Shown: positions 53,265 to 62,534, counted from the stretch's first letter. The stretch is 64,000 nucleotides of DNA from CALKYB01 sp964510575 (GCA_964510575.1 CAZECN010000007.1:1-64000), one strand, 5' to 3'. Notes: generated from the letters alone by a model not told the origin. Made by a program: numbers and translations.

Positions 53265-54599
53265 ATGGTTGAGCTGATTCGCTACGACTTGGCTAAGGTT
53301 AAACGAACAGACTTAGCTTCAATAGTTTATACCTCTGGGACAACTGGCATACCGAAAGGCGTAGTTCAAACTCATGACAACCATCTTTCCCTCCTGAACT
53401 CATTGCTTCTCAGTGGACTAATTGGAAGTGGTTCAGGCGTATTTCTATTCCTTCCCCTAGCTCACTCTTTTGCTAGATTCATTTTCTACGGAGCAATTGC
53501 TGCAGGTGGAGACTTAATTTTTCCAGCAGTAGTAAATAAAAGAAAATCAGAATTTGATGCCAAACAACTTTTTAGTGACATTCAAAGCTCTAATCCTGAA
53601 ATCCTTCCCTCTGTTCCTAGAATCTATGAAAAGGTGATGACCTCAGTGCAAGGAAAGACAAGCACTGCCGGTTTAGTAATGAAGCCAATTATTGCCTGGG
53701 CAATGAGCAATTGGAAGCCACTGAAAGACAAGCTTGAACAAAAAGGTTCACTTGGGCCAGTTGATAAAACTAGGTTCGCCTTAGCTGAAAAAGTTATCAA
53801 GAAGATTAGAACATCAGTTTTTGGTAACGAGCTATCGCACTGTGTATCAGGTGGGGCTCCATTGGATGAAAAAGTAGCCAGATTCTTTGACTCTCTGGGG
53901 ATTCTAATCCTTGAGGGCTATGGACTTACTGAGACCACCCCTGCCCTTTCAGCGAACACCAAACAAAGGAACCGCTTTGGCACCGTCGGAAGAGTTTTTA
54001 GAAATGTGGAAGTAAAACTCGAACAAGACGGAGAACTTCTTACCCGTGGACCTAACATAGCAGTCGGATATAACCGCATGCCTGAGGCCACTAAAAAATC
54101 CTTCTCAGAGGATGGTTGGTTCAGCACTGGAGACATCGCTGAAATTGACTCCGAAGGTTTTATTAAAATAACTGACAGGAAAAAGGACCTGATAGTGAAT
54201 GCTGGGGGAAAAAATATTCCTCCTCAAAAAATCGAAGGGAAATTGAAGACCATACCCTTCGTGTCCCAGGCTCTGGTTTACGGCGACAGAAAACCCTACT
54301 TAGTAGGACTACTTACCCTCGACCCTGAAAACATCGCTTCATGGGCCGCCTCTAATCTATCTGGAGAGGATCATTCTCTTAGCAATCTAGCCGACCACCC
54401 TAAGGTAAGAGAGCTACTTGACGAGGAAATAGCCAAAGTTCATATCGACCTGGCTAGCTATGAAGAAATAAAACGCTACAGAATACTGGCTGAGGACTTT
54501 ACTATTGAGAATGGCTTGTTGTCCCCAACCCTTAAGCTAAAGAGAAGGAAAGTAGTAGAAAAATTCTTAAGTGAAATCGAGTCTATTTATCGAAATTAG
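53265..54599 (+). CDS. Long-chain acyl-CoA synthetase, C-terminal part
   Basis: 444 residues with the AMP-binding signature YTSGTTGIPKGV, GYGLTETTPALSAN, GDIAEIDSEGFIKITDRKKDLIVNAGGKNI and a C-terminal lysine-containing domain. This is the rest of the enzyme begun at 52606. Its apparent ATG (53265) is internal to the family alignment, so it is unlikely to be a real start unless the protein is made as two chains. The shift lies in a G/A-rich stretch near 53232-53249. Confidence 0.8.
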   Translation: MVELIRYDLAKVKRTDLASIVYTSGTTGIPKGVVQTHDNHLSLLNSLLLSGLIGSGSGVFLFLPLAHSFARFIFYGAIAAGGDLIFPAVVNKRKSEFDAKQLFSDIQSSNPEILPSVPRIYEKVMTSVQGKTSTAGLVMKPIIAWAMSNWKPLKDKLEQKGSLGPVDKTRFALAEKVIKKIRTSVFGNELSHCVSGGAPLDEKVARFFDSLGILILEGYGLTETTPALSANTKQRNRFGTVGRVFRNVEVKLEQDGELLTRGPNIAVGYNRMPEATKKSFSEDGWFSTGDIAEIDSEGFIKITDRKKDLIVNAGGKNIPPQKIEGKLKTIPFVSQALVYGDRKPYLVGLLTLDPENIASWAASNLSGEDHSLSNLADHPKVRELLDEEIAKVHIDLASYEEIKRYRILAEDFTIENGLLSPTLKLKRRKVVEKFLSEIESIYRN

Positions 54600-54606
54600 C
54601 GCGGAC

Positions 54607-55314
54607 CTAAGCTGCCCGCCTAGCCATATTATCCAGCAGCTTTTGCAGCAAAAGCTCGCCTTGTAAAAACAAATCTTTTCTAGATAAAACCTCTTCCAGA
54701 CTTTGAATTCCAGGAGCAAGGTCAGGAATTCCAACTCCCTTTCCTAGTCGATTAATACAGCTAGCGGAAAACTCTAAATGAAACTGAAGCCCTAGTACGT
54801 TGTTCCCGTAGGAAAAAGATTGGTTCTGATAAACGCTCCCTTCGACAAGTCGCTCGGCTCCTTCAGGGAGGTCAAAGGTATCACCATGCCATTGAACAGG
54901 AGTAAAAACTCTAGGAAAGTCTTCGAAATAAGGGGAGCTTTGACCTGCTTTTGTCAGCTTAACAGGGAACCATCCTATTTCCTTCCCAGGCTTGCCCTTG
55001 AAAACTTCAGCTCCAAGTGCCTCAGCGATCATTTGAATACCCAGACAAATCCCCAACACCTGCTTTCCAGAAGCTATGACCTGCTGAATAAATTCAATTT
55101 CCTTAGCAATCCAAGGAAATTTATCCTTATCGTAAGCCCCCATCGGCCCACCCATTACCACCAACCAGTCAAAACTGTTTAGGTCTGGAAAAGACTCACC
55201 CTCATAGATTAGGGTGCTAGAAAGATGGTGCCCCTTCTCGGTGGCCCAATTCTCTATTCGCCCAATTCCCTCAAAGGAAACATGCCGAATGCTATGGATG
55301 CGCAATTTTCTCAA
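54607..55314 (-). CDS. Class I glutamine amidotransferase-like protein
   Basis: A 235-residue stand-alone GATase domain with nucleophile elbow GICLGIQ (Cys), GWFPVKLT, and the His-Glu pair in LQFHLE, all intact. It resembles the GMP synthase-like YfeJ group that lacks a synthetase domain. The start is TTG with AGGAG about ten bases upstream. In contrast to PurQ here, its catalytic Cys is present. Confidence 0.88.
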   Translation of the reverse strand: MRKLRIHSIRHVSFEGIGRIENWATEKGHHLSSTLIYEGESFPDLNSFDWLVVMGGPMGAYDKDKFPWIAKEIEFIQQVIASGKQVLGICLGIQMIAEALGAEVFKGKPGKEIGWFPVKLTKAGQSSPYFEDFPRVFTPVQWHGDTFDLPEGAERLVEGSVYQNQSFSYGNNVLGLQFHLEFSASCINRLGKGVGIPDLAPGIQSLEEVLSRKDLFLQGELLLQKLLDNMARRAA

Positions 55315-55419
55315 CTCACTATTTCTCCTAACTAATACCTACAGCCTGCTGGGCCACTAGAACAACAAATAATATGTCTAATTTTGACTCATTTACTAAC
55401 CCTTTGCTAAAAACCCGCC

Positions 55420-56469
55420 ATGTCAGAATCCCCACTAATGCTAAAAGCCCTACGCTTTGAAGATATTCCCCGCCCTCCAGTCTGGCTAATGCGTCAGGCT
55501 GGCAGATACATGAAGGAGTATCGAGCCCTCAAGGAACGCTACACCTTCCTGGAATTGTGCCGTTCCCCAGAACTAGCAGTAGAAGTCTCCCTGCAACCGA
55601 TGAAAGAATTCGACATGGATGCTTCCATAATATTTGCAGATATCCTGTTACCTCTGGAGCCAATGGGAATCGGAATAGATTTTAACCCAGGGCCTTCAAT
55701 AGAAAATAAAATTAAAACCAGCTCAGATGTTAAGGCACTAAAGACTAAAGACGTAGCCGAGCAATGCTCTTTTGTTGGCCAGGCTATTAACTCTCTCAAA
55801 AAAGAACTTAACAGCAATAGAGAAGATAAAAAGACTATTCTTGGCTTCGCTGGAGCTCCTTGGACCCTGGCTTGCTACATCTTGGATCAAGGACCGTTAA
55901 AGAATTTTGCTGGTAGTTTGGTATTTGCTAACCAAAACCCGGAAGCCACCAAACTACTGCTTAACAAACTTACTGATGTAATTGAAGAGTATTTGCTGAT
56001 GCAAATCGAAGCAGGAGCTGATGCGGTTCAACTATTTGATACTTGGGCCGGACTGCTACCCGAAAAAGAGTTCCGAGATATAGCTTTCTCCCCTGCTGCT
56101 AGAATCATTGAAAAAATAAAAAAAACTGGCACGCCAATCATTTACTACGCTAATGGAGCTAGTCATCTAATACCCGCAATGCTGGAGACTGCTCCAAATT
56201 GCATTGGGATAGATTCTAGAACTCCTCTAGGCGAAACGATAGAACTAGCCAAAGTAAAAAAGATAGCGGTTCAAGGAAACTACGAAGCAGGATCTCTTTT
56301 CAAGTCAGCTGAGTCTGTAAAAGAAGAAACTGAAAAGATGTTATCTAACTTATCTAACCCCACTGGCTATATAACCAATCTAGGTCATGGTGTCTTACAG
56401 CGAACCCCTATCGAATCTGTTCGTTCTTTTGTTGATACAGTCAAAAATTCATCCGCAACTTGGAAGTGA
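55420..56469 (+). CDS. hemE: Uroporphyrinogen decarboxylase HemE
   Basis: HemE decarboxylates uroporphyrinogen III to coproporphyrinogen III in heme synthesis. The 349-residue protein has PVWLMRQAGRYMKEYR, FADILLPLEPMGIGIDF, GFAGAPWTLACY, DAVQLFDTWAGLLP and LGHGVLQRTP. The stop overlaps the hemY start, so both act in one operon. Confidence 0.97.
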   Translation: MSESPLMLKALRFEDIPRPPVWLMRQAGRYMKEYRALKERYTFLELCRSPELAVEVSLQPMKEFDMDASIIFADILLPLEPMGIGIDFNPGPSIENKIKTSSDVKALKTKDVAEQCSFVGQAINSLKKELNSNREDKKTILGFAGAPWTLACYILDQGPLKNFAGSLVFANQNPEATKLLLNKLTDVIEEYLLMQIEAGADAVQLFDTWAGLLPEKEFRDIAFSPAARIIEKIKKTGTPIIYYANGASHLIPAMLETAPNCIGIDSRTPLGETIELAKVKKIAVQGNYEAGSLFKSAESVKEETEKMLSNLSNPTGYITNLGHGVLQRTPIESVRSFVDTVKNSSATWK

Positions 56470-57839
56470 AAAAACAAACTCAGGTTACAATCGTAGGAGC
56501 AGGGCTTTCAGGACTATCTCTGGCCTACAGACTTCAGCAGGCCGGCGTAAGCTGCCTACTAGTTGAAAAAAAGCAGCTAGCTGGAGGAGTTATAGAGTCT
56601 GAAGCAGCTGGGGATTTCTTAATTGAGAATGGCCCAAACTCAGCAATGATCAAAGCTGAAATGGCAACGCTGATTTCCGATCTTGAACTCGAAGAGAAAG
56701 TTTTAAGACCTAAACAAACAGCCAAGAAAAGATACATTGCTAGAAGAAAACCAGTCGGGGGATTTAGACTAGACCCTGTGCCCTTTAAACCAATGGACCT
56801 GGTCTCCTCTCAATTACTTTCAGCCGCAGCTAAACTTAGGCTAATGGCGGCTGTCCTACCGCGAAGACACAAATTGGAAGACGAGTCCGTTCAACGCTTC
56901 ATGTCTCGTCACTTCGGTGAAGAATTTACAAATACAGTAGTAGCTGCAGGACTCAGTGGAGTTTGGGCTGCCGATATTACTAAACTTAGTGCGAGAAGCG
57001 CTCTTCCAACTTTGTGGCAACTAGAGAAAGAATATCACTCACTGTTTCTGGGACTGGCTAAAACTCTAGGGAAAAATAAAAAGAAGAAAAAAAATAGAAT
57101 TGGAAGTTTCCATGGTGGACTTATCACTCTAATTGAAACTTTAAGTTCTCAAATAGATGAAAAATGGATGAAGACCGAAATAACTGGTCTTAGCAAACAA
57201 AATGATAAGTGGCTTGTTGAAACAAGTGATGGACGTAAAGCCCTATCCGATTACCTAGTTTTAACCACCCCGGCTGCAGCAACCTCACGTTTATTGAAAG
57301 ATATCGACCTAGAACTTAGTAGGGACATAGCTAGTATTCCTCATGCCTCAGTCGGCGTCATGCAACTTAGCTATCCCAAGCAAGCCGTTTCAGAACCTCT
57401 TGACGGCTTTGGTGCCCTACTTCCGCCTAGCGAAAAACTTGCATTAATGGGCGCAATATTTAGTTCAAGCATTTTCGAAGGAAGAAGTCCTAATGATCAA
57501 CATCTTCTCACTTGCTTCTCTGGAGGTGCACACTTACCTGAGGCAGCTGAGATAGAAGAAACTAAGTGGCAAGAGCAGGTCATTGGTGAACTGAATCAAT
57601 TGATAGGATCAGAAACTAAACCTAAAATTCTCAAAGCAAAAGTATGGAAAGACGCGATTCCTAACTACCCCTTGGGACACCATAAACTAGTTGAATCAAT
57701 AAATCGCATCGAGGAAAATAATTCTGGTCTTCTTTTTTGCTCAAACTGGCTACGTGGCATCAGTCTTAATGACCGAGTTTTAGAGAGCACTAAAGTTACT
57801 GAACGAATAGTTGAGAGCTTGCCAAGCAGGCTTTCTTAA
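56460..57839 (+). CDS. hemY: Protoporphyrinogen oxidase HemY (oxygen-dependent type)
   Basis: A flavoprotein oxidase of about 459 residues: FAD motif VTIVGAGLSGLSLAYRLQQAG, then ENGPNSAM, later SFHGGLITLIETLS and a C-terminal LLFCSNWLRGISLNDRV. It oxidises protoporphyrinogen IX with O2, which indicates aerobic heme synthesis. The start may be the TTG at 56460 or a GTG at 56466 overlapping the hemE TGA. Confidence 0.92.
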   Translation: MEVKKQTQVTIVGAGLSGLSLAYRLQQAGVSCLLVEKKQLAGGVIESEAAGDFLIENGPNSAMIKAEMATLISDLELEEKVLRPKQTAKKRYIARRKPVGGFRLDPVPFKPMDLVSSQLLSAAAKLRLMAAVLPRRHKLEDESVQRFMSRHFGEEFTNTVVAAGLSGVWAADITKLSARSALPTLWQLEKEYHSLFLGLAKTLGKNKKKKKNRIGSFHGGLITLIETLSSQIDEKWMKTEITGLSKQNDKWLVETSDGRKALSDYLVLTTPAAATSRLLKDIDLELSRDIASIPHASVGVMQLSYPKQAVSEPLDGFGALLPPSEKLALMGAIFSSSIFEGRSPNDQHLLTCFSGGAHLPEAAEIEETKWQEQVIGELNQLIGSETKPKILKAKVWKDAIPNYPLGHHKLVESINRIEENNSGLLFCSNWLRGISLNDRVLESTKVTERIVESLPSRLS

Positions 57840-57855
57840 CAAAGGAAAAGGGAAC

Positions 57856-58392
57856 ATGGTTAAACCTGATCATTGGATAAGAAAATGGGGTAGTGAAGGA
57901 GGAGTTGAACCTTTCAATCCTGAAAACGTCAACCCTGCAAGCTATGATATCACACTAGGAGACCATTGGATCTGTCCGACTAGAGACCCTGAAGAGTTCC
58001 ATGCCAAGGAGCTAGTTCTATTCCCTAGTGAAGTCGTACTCGCTACTACAGCCGAAGTCATTGCGCTACCAAGAGATGTTGTTGGGGACTTAAAACTTAA
58101 AAGCTCCTTGGGACGACTTTGGTTAAACCATAGTCTTAGCGGCTGGATTGATTGTAACTTCCAAGGTCAAGTCACACTCGAACTTCAAAATCTCGGCCCC
58201 TATCCTAGAAGACTAGCCACAGGAATGAGAGTTGCCCAAATTGTGTTCTATCAAATGGAAACTCCCCCTGAAGTTGCCTACGGAGAAAAGGGAACGGGCC
58301 ATTATCAGGGCCAAAGAGGAACAACTAGGGCTTGGTCAGAAGAGTTTTTTCCTGCACTTAGACATTCTCCTCGGGAAAAACCTGAAAAATAG
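57856..58392 (+). CDS. dcd: dCTP deaminase-like protein (Dcd/dUTPase family)
   Basis: A 178-residue protein with the Dcd/dUTPase fold: NPASYDITLGDHW, LKSSLGRLWLNHSLSGWIDCNFQGQVTLEL (nucleotide loop and catalytic Glu), MRVAQIVFYQM and a C-terminal GHYQGQRG. It converts dCTP to dUTP (possibly to dUMP in bifunctional forms). The ATG at 57856 has GGAAAAGGGAAC upstream. Confidence 0.87.
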   Translation: MVKPDHWIRKWGSEGGVEPFNPENVNPASYDITLGDHWICPTRDPEEFHAKELVLFPSEVVLATTAEVIALPRDVVGDLKLKSSLGRLWLNHSLSGWIDCNFQGQVTLELQNLGPYPRRLATGMRVAQIVFYQMETPPEVAYGEKGTGHYQGQRGTTRAWSEEFFPALRHSPREKPEK

Positions 58393-58527
58393 TTTCAACC
58401 TCGAATAGATTCCGCCTGCTAAGACCTGCTTCAAACAGCATAGTTATTGCTATTTTTTGAAGCAATCTGCTCTCTGAGCAGGATTAGAGATTGTAAGCGG
58501 TAAGAACAAGAATGAAGGAACAATATC

Positions 58528-58614
58528 ATGGCAAGTAAAGTAGCATTTTTCGCATTTATGACTGGATTGGGAATGGTTATGGGAAAACTTTCACACTTGG
58601 CAACGATTCTATAG
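58528..58614 (+). CDS. 28-residue hydrophobic peptide, first of a tandem pair
   Basis: ATG to TAG with AAGGAA seven bases upstream. A basic N-terminus (K4), then a hydrophobic helix of about 15 residues with Gly at positions 13, 15 and 19, then GKLSHL (19-24) and T26. It aligns without gaps with the peptide at 58820-58906. Unknown family; a small membrane protein (toxin, transporter subunit or regulator) is possible. Confidence 0.7.
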   Translation: MASKVAFFAFMTGLGMVMGKLSHLATIL

Positions 58615-58819
58615 CTCCAAGATTGTCGAAGAATAAACCCCTTCACAGATTAAAACCAAAAAATAACCAATAAAATTTAATTTTTTTCGAATTAAATTGA
58701 TAATTCAGACAGGTTTGAACTAATTCAAACAGATTACTACAGCTCCTTTTTTGAAGCATTAAAGGGCTTTATCCTGATTAGATAGTGTAAGCGGTAACAC
58801 AAATCAAGGATATTTAAAT

Positions 58820-58906
58820 ATGCAAATCAAATTCTTTCTAGTTTCAATTATGTTCCTCGGCGGTATGATTCTTGGAAAACTATCTCACCTCTCAACATTC
58901 ATCTAA
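58820..58906 (+). CDS. 28-residue hydrophobic peptide, second of a tandem pair
   Basis: ATG to TAA with AAGGAT about nine bases upstream. Same length as its partner, with M1, K4, M11, G15, M16, the whole GKLSHL block and T26 shared, while the rest varies among hydrophobic residues. Such constraint argues that both are translated. Confidence 0.7.
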   Translation: MQIKFFLVSIMFLGGMILGKLSHLSTFI

Positions 58907-58916
58907 ATCGAAAGAA

Positions 58917-60899
58917 CTAAACTAGGCTATCTCTTTGATAAGAACCCGCTGAAACTTCAGAAGGTAGAAGAGAAATAGGTAATTCAAAAAACTCACAAAT
59001 TGCCCTAAAAGCAATTAACTCACCCTCATTTATACGACCATCCTCGGTGATAGTCTCAAGACAAGATTTAACCAGAGTCTCTCTTGAATCAAAAGAAGCG
59101 CCAGACAAAACCTCTAAGCTAGATCTAAACTCATCTAGCGACTTTCCCTTCTCGATATAATCACCTGCCAATTCGGCATATGACGCTCCTTTCTTCCAGG
59201 CTCCGGCTGCCTTTTGTGAATCTTCCGGGTGAGCGAATCTTGCCAAAACAGATAATAATTCGGCTAACGCTTTGTCATCAGAGCTTGGAACTATGTTTAC
59301 CTCAGAGGCCTGGCTCTGAGGGGGACCTGGCTCCACCCGTCTTTCAATTATCATCTCAATTATCCAAGCTAGGAAATTCTGATCAGACGAGTCCTGCAAA
59401 AGTTCTCTGCAATTTTTAATAATCTGCAAGCGCTCATCCTGAGGCAAGTCAGCGATAGTTTCTACTATTAAATCTACCAGAGGGAGTCGGAGACTCACGG
59501 CGAATCCTCTGATTTCCTGATAAGAAGAAATAAAAACTTTTCGCTCAGACTCCGATAAAAATGAGGGCAACTCTGCCTGCTCTCTAGCACCAGTTTCTAC
59601 TAAATCAAGAAAAAGAATTGCATAGAGAACTGCCGGAGCTTTATCATTATCAATATAAGCATCTTTTAGGGAGGCACTTAGGTGCTCCCTAATCGCAGCT
59701 GCGTAACAAAGAGAATCAAAGGTCAAACTACCTATCGCAAGACCTAGCGCCTCTTTACTCAAACCAAAAACCTCTACTGGCTCAAATGCTTTAGTCTTTC
59801 CAGAAGGAGAAAACTCTTCAAACAAATCCTTACCCTTACCTTCTGGGCGTTCTAAAGTCCTAACTACTCGTGGGAAAGACTCATGAAAATAAGGATCGAG
59901 ACTCTTAATTCGCTTTACTAAGGGCGGGTGAGTACTAAACCAACCTGATTCACTTTTGCTTACGCCATTTGCGAAATAAAAGTGACTGAGTTCTTCAGCC
60001 CAGTATTGCTTCATTCTAGAACCAGCATGCCAGCCACCAATCTTCTTTAGTGCTCCAGCTAAACCTTCGGGGTTTCTAGTAGCTTGGACTGCAAAAGCAT
60101 CAGCTCTAAATTCCCTCGTCCTAGAAATCGCACACTTAATTAAATTTGCCAGTGGCAAGCCAAAACTTGCTGCTGTTAAAGCTGGGACAAAAATATAATA
60201 GAGCCATCTAGTATATTCATCCCTAAGCTTGATTTGAACTTCCCAAAGAAAAATATAGCCATTTAGAATTGCAAGCATTACACAATTCAACCGAGTATCC
60301 CCTGAAACAAGGTGGCTAAATTCATGAGCCACCAGACCTTGAAGCTCATCCCTATCTAAAAGGTCGATGGCTCCTCTAGTCACAATCACTGCAGCATCTC
60401 TAGGATCCGTCGCGAAGGCAAAACCGTTAATACCTCTTTGATGCTCCAGAATATAACAACCTGGCACTGGTATGCCTGAGGCAATTGCCATCTCTTCTAC
60501 AATATTTTGAAACTGTTGCTCACCAAAACTTTCACTACCTTTTTTTTCTTGATTCCCCCCTCTCCTAACCGGCCTTCCTCCAAGGTACATAGTGGCATAA
60601 CGATGGGAGCCTTCTCTAAATTGTTTAAACTTTAATATAGCAGCAGAAAGTAAAAAAACTATTGTTCCAATAACAACAAACTGGAAAAGAAGGGGGTTAA
60701 GCCACTCAAATCCCATGGACTCGGCAGCTTGACCGGCATTTTTATGGAACCTAAGTCTCGATGCAAAAAGAACGAAATTCCAAATTACTTGCAAAACAAA
60801 ATAGGTAAAAAATATATAAGCTACACTAGATAAGGAAAAGAAAATCGCCAAAAGCGCGGTTTTTCGTCTGGCCCTCCTCTGTACTTTGAAAAACTCCAT
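58917..60899 (-). CDS. M48-family membrane metalloprotease with C-terminal TerB-like region
   Basis: A 660-residue protein. Two membrane helices lie near 15-45 and 65-90, then the M48 peptidase domain with zinc motif HEFSH (192-196) and EFRADAFAV as the third-ligand region, and further hydrophobic segments at about 210-250. The C-terminal 270 residues are helical, ending with ITEDGRINEGELIAFRAICEFF, which resembles a TerB-type domain. Related to HtpX-like quality-control proteases; no prediction of substrate. Confidence 0.87.
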   Translation of the reverse strand: MEFFKVQRRARRKTALLAIFFSLSSVAYIFFTYFVLQVIWNFVLFASRLRFHKNAGQAAESMGFEWLNPLLFQFVVIGTIVFLLSAAILKFKQFREGSHRYATMYLGGRPVRRGGNQEKKGSESFGEQQFQNIVEEMAIASGIPVPGCYILEHQRGINGFAFATDPRDAAVIVTRGAIDLLDRDELQGLVAHEFSHLVSGDTRLNCVMLAILNGYIFLWEVQIKLRDEYTRWLYYIFVPALTAASFGLPLANLIKCAISRTREFRADAFAVQATRNPEGLAGALKKIGGWHAGSRMKQYWAEELSHFYFANGVSKSESGWFSTHPPLVKRIKSLDPYFHESFPRVVRTLERPEGKGKDLFEEFSPSGKTKAFEPVEVFGLSKEALGLAIGSLTFDSLCYAAAIREHLSASLKDAYIDNDKAPAVLYAILFLDLVETGAREQAELPSFLSESERKVFISSYQEIRGFAVSLRLPLVDLIVETIADLPQDERLQIIKNCRELLQDSSDQNFLAWIIEMIIERRVEPGPPQSQASEVNIVPSSDDKALAELLSVLARFAHPEDSQKAAGAWKKGASYAELAGDYIEKGKSLDEFRSSLEVLSGASFDSRETLVKSCLETITEDGRINEGELIAFRAICEFFELPISLLPSEVSAGSYQRDSLV

Positions 60900-60957
60900 T
60901 CCCTAATATATACCTTGTCTATTTTAAACTCTGGCTATTTTCTGTACCCGTCGTGAA

Positions 60958-61053
60958 GGGGTATAAACATTGCGTAGCACTCCCTGACAACAAATATACT
61001 GAAACCTCATGGAAATATTTGCCAAACACGGAATCTAAACTAGTTTCAGTATA
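60958..61053. repeat. Palindromic element, copy 6
   Basis: TATACTGAAACC (60995-61006) with AGTTTCAGTATA (61042-61053), 11 of 12 paired, loop 35; a GGGGTATA arm (60958-60965) precedes it. Read on the minus strand, it aligns with copy 3 (GTGTTTGGC, GGTTTCAGTA, TTGTTGTC, AGTGCT). Located between the divergent M48 and surE genes. Confidence 0.75.
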
Positions 61054-61134
61054 TATTTGTTTACACCAAGACTGTTTGATTTTACCTTCTGCTTGAAGCT
61101 ATCTCCATGCTAACAGCAACTCTTCGTTGAACCT

Positions 61135-61947
61135 ATGAAAACTTTTCTAACTAACGACGACGGAATTCAGTCACCACTACTCAAACCCTTCTTAGACACA
61201 CTAAAAAGTGCAGATTTTTTCTCTGAACTGAAATTTGTAATACCCGATGGAGAGCGAAGCTGGGTATCTCAAGCTGCCAGCCGTTTTGGTTCAATAGAAG
61301 CAAAAAAACATTCTCTCTCTGGAGTTGAGGGATTTCTTTGCTCTGGAACCCCTGCAGATTGTAGTTATCTGGGAATTGACAATTTGTTCGACTTTCAACC
61401 TGAGCTGGTAATCTCTGGCATCAACATTGGTGTTAATGCTGGTCTACCCTACTATCTATCCTCTGGAACAGTTGGCGCAGCCAGAGCAGGCGCTTTGAGA
61501 GGAATTCCCTCAATTGCAGTTTCTGCACACCTTCCGAGTGAAATATTTATGATTTGGCACAAAGGGGATCCAGACGATTTTAAAAAACTTAGCTCAAAAG
61601 TTGAACGCCTATCTGAGAATGCTTTTCAAACAATAAAAGGTCTGATTCAGCAAGGGCTAGCTAGCGAAGCAGACTTTTATTCGATCAACCTTCCATGGAA
61701 TGAAGCAGACGATCTTGAGCTAAGGTTTACTGAAATGGAGGCTGGAAAACTCGGGCAAGTCTTTCTTCCAAACGAAGATGGCTCTTTTCGCCATGATTTT
61801 CAGGGTACATACGATGAACAATTACTAAAATATGGGGATATGTCGACAGTCAAAAGCGGACACATATCAATTACTCCATACACCTATAGGAACGGCATGA
61901 GTCACCAAACTAACTCAATTAAACCTGGCGATTTGTTACTTTGCTAA
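61135..61947 (+). CDS. surE: 5'/3'-nucleotidase SurE
   Basis: A 270-residue SurE phosphatase: metal site TNDDGIQS (D8, D9), then the SGTPADCSYLGI and SGINIGVNAG motifs with YLSSGTVGAARAGAL. It dephosphorylates nucleoside monophosphates. Length is typical. The start ATG 61135 has no strong ribosome site. Confidence 0.94.
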   Translation: MKTFLTNDDGIQSPLLKPFLDTLKSADFFSELKFVIPDGERSWVSQAASRFGSIEAKKHSLSGVEGFLCSGTPADCSYLGIDNLFDFQPELVISGINIGVNAGLPYYLSSGTVGAARAGALRGIPSIAVSAHLPSEIFMIWHKGDPDDFKKLSSKVERLSENAFQTIKGLIQQGLASEADFYSINLPWNEADDLELRFTEMEAGKLGQVFLPNEDGSFRHDFQGTYDEQLLKYGDMSTVKSGHISITPYTYRNGMSHQTNSIKPGDLLLC

Positions 61948-61957
61948 AAGATTTTAC

Positions 61958-62437
61958 TTACTCATCTCCAAGACGAAAGTAATTGATCAAAGCATAGAGT
62001 GGTTTGGAAAGAAGATGAAAAATAAAAAACATTAAAAAAGACCAACAAGCAAAGTTAACCTGATTAAATCCACAACTCATTCCAATTGCTGCAGTCATCC
62101 AAATCATAGCCCCGGTGGTGATACCTTCGATCTTGTCTCGAGTTTTAAAAATGACCCCACCACCCAAAAAACCGATACCAGTTACAATACCCGCCGCAAC
62201 TCTAGTCACGTCATAAGGCAAACCATTTACGCTGGCCCCCGCGGCAGCCACTGAAAGTGAAGAAAACATGCAGCTGCCCAAACTAATAACCGCAAAGGTT
62301 CGAATCGAAGCTACTTTCTGTTTAATCTCGCGCTCGGCTCCTAGAAGCGTTCCCAACAAGCCCGCTACAAGCATTTGCTTCACATAAAGGGGGATTGTAA
62401 CCATTATCCCCATCACCTCGAACACACTATCTTCCAT
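61958..62437 (-). CDS. MgtC/SapB-family membrane protein
   Basis: A 159-residue protein with four helices and family motifs LLGTLLGAEREIKQK, RTFAVISLGSC, RVAAGIVTGIGFLGGGVIF and GITTGAMIWMTAAIGM. Family members affect magnesium homeostasis or ATP synthase. It converges with surE, stops ten bases apart. Confidence 0.9.
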   Translation of the reverse strand: MEDSVFEVMGIMVTIPLYVKQMLVAGLLGTLLGAEREIKQKVASIRTFAVISLGSCMFSSLSVAAAGASVNGLPYDVTRVAAGIVTGIGFLGGGVIFKTRDKIEGITTGAMIWMTAAIGMSCGFNQVNFACWSFLMFFIFHLLSKPLYALINYFRLGDE

Positions 62438-62534
62438 TTAAATCACCGTGGAGACCATATTGAGGTCAATCGCCTCATATTTATGTCAATATTTTCAAAT
62501 ACTTAGTAAATGCACTGAAATTTTCATCAAGTGC

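Larger units (their letters stand above)
58427..58906 (+). repeat. Tandem duplicated unit with a small gene in each copy (294-base period)
   Basis: The two units share TTCAAACAG (58430 and 58724), TTTTTTGAAGCA (58453 and 58747), GATTAG, TGTAAGCGGTAA (58492 and 58786) and an ORF of 28 codons (58528 and 58820). The offset is 292-294 bases throughout. In unit 1 TGCTTCAAA (58427-58435) pairs with TTTGAAGCA (58456-58464); unit 2 keeps TTCAAA/TTTGAA. So the hairpin, the GTAAGCGGTAA box and the coding part are all retained. Confidence 0.85.

Noticed and set aside
53251..53267. Programmed frameshift in the acyl-CoA synthetase
   Set aside because: No clear slippery heptamer with downstream structure was seen; a mutation or read error is simpler.
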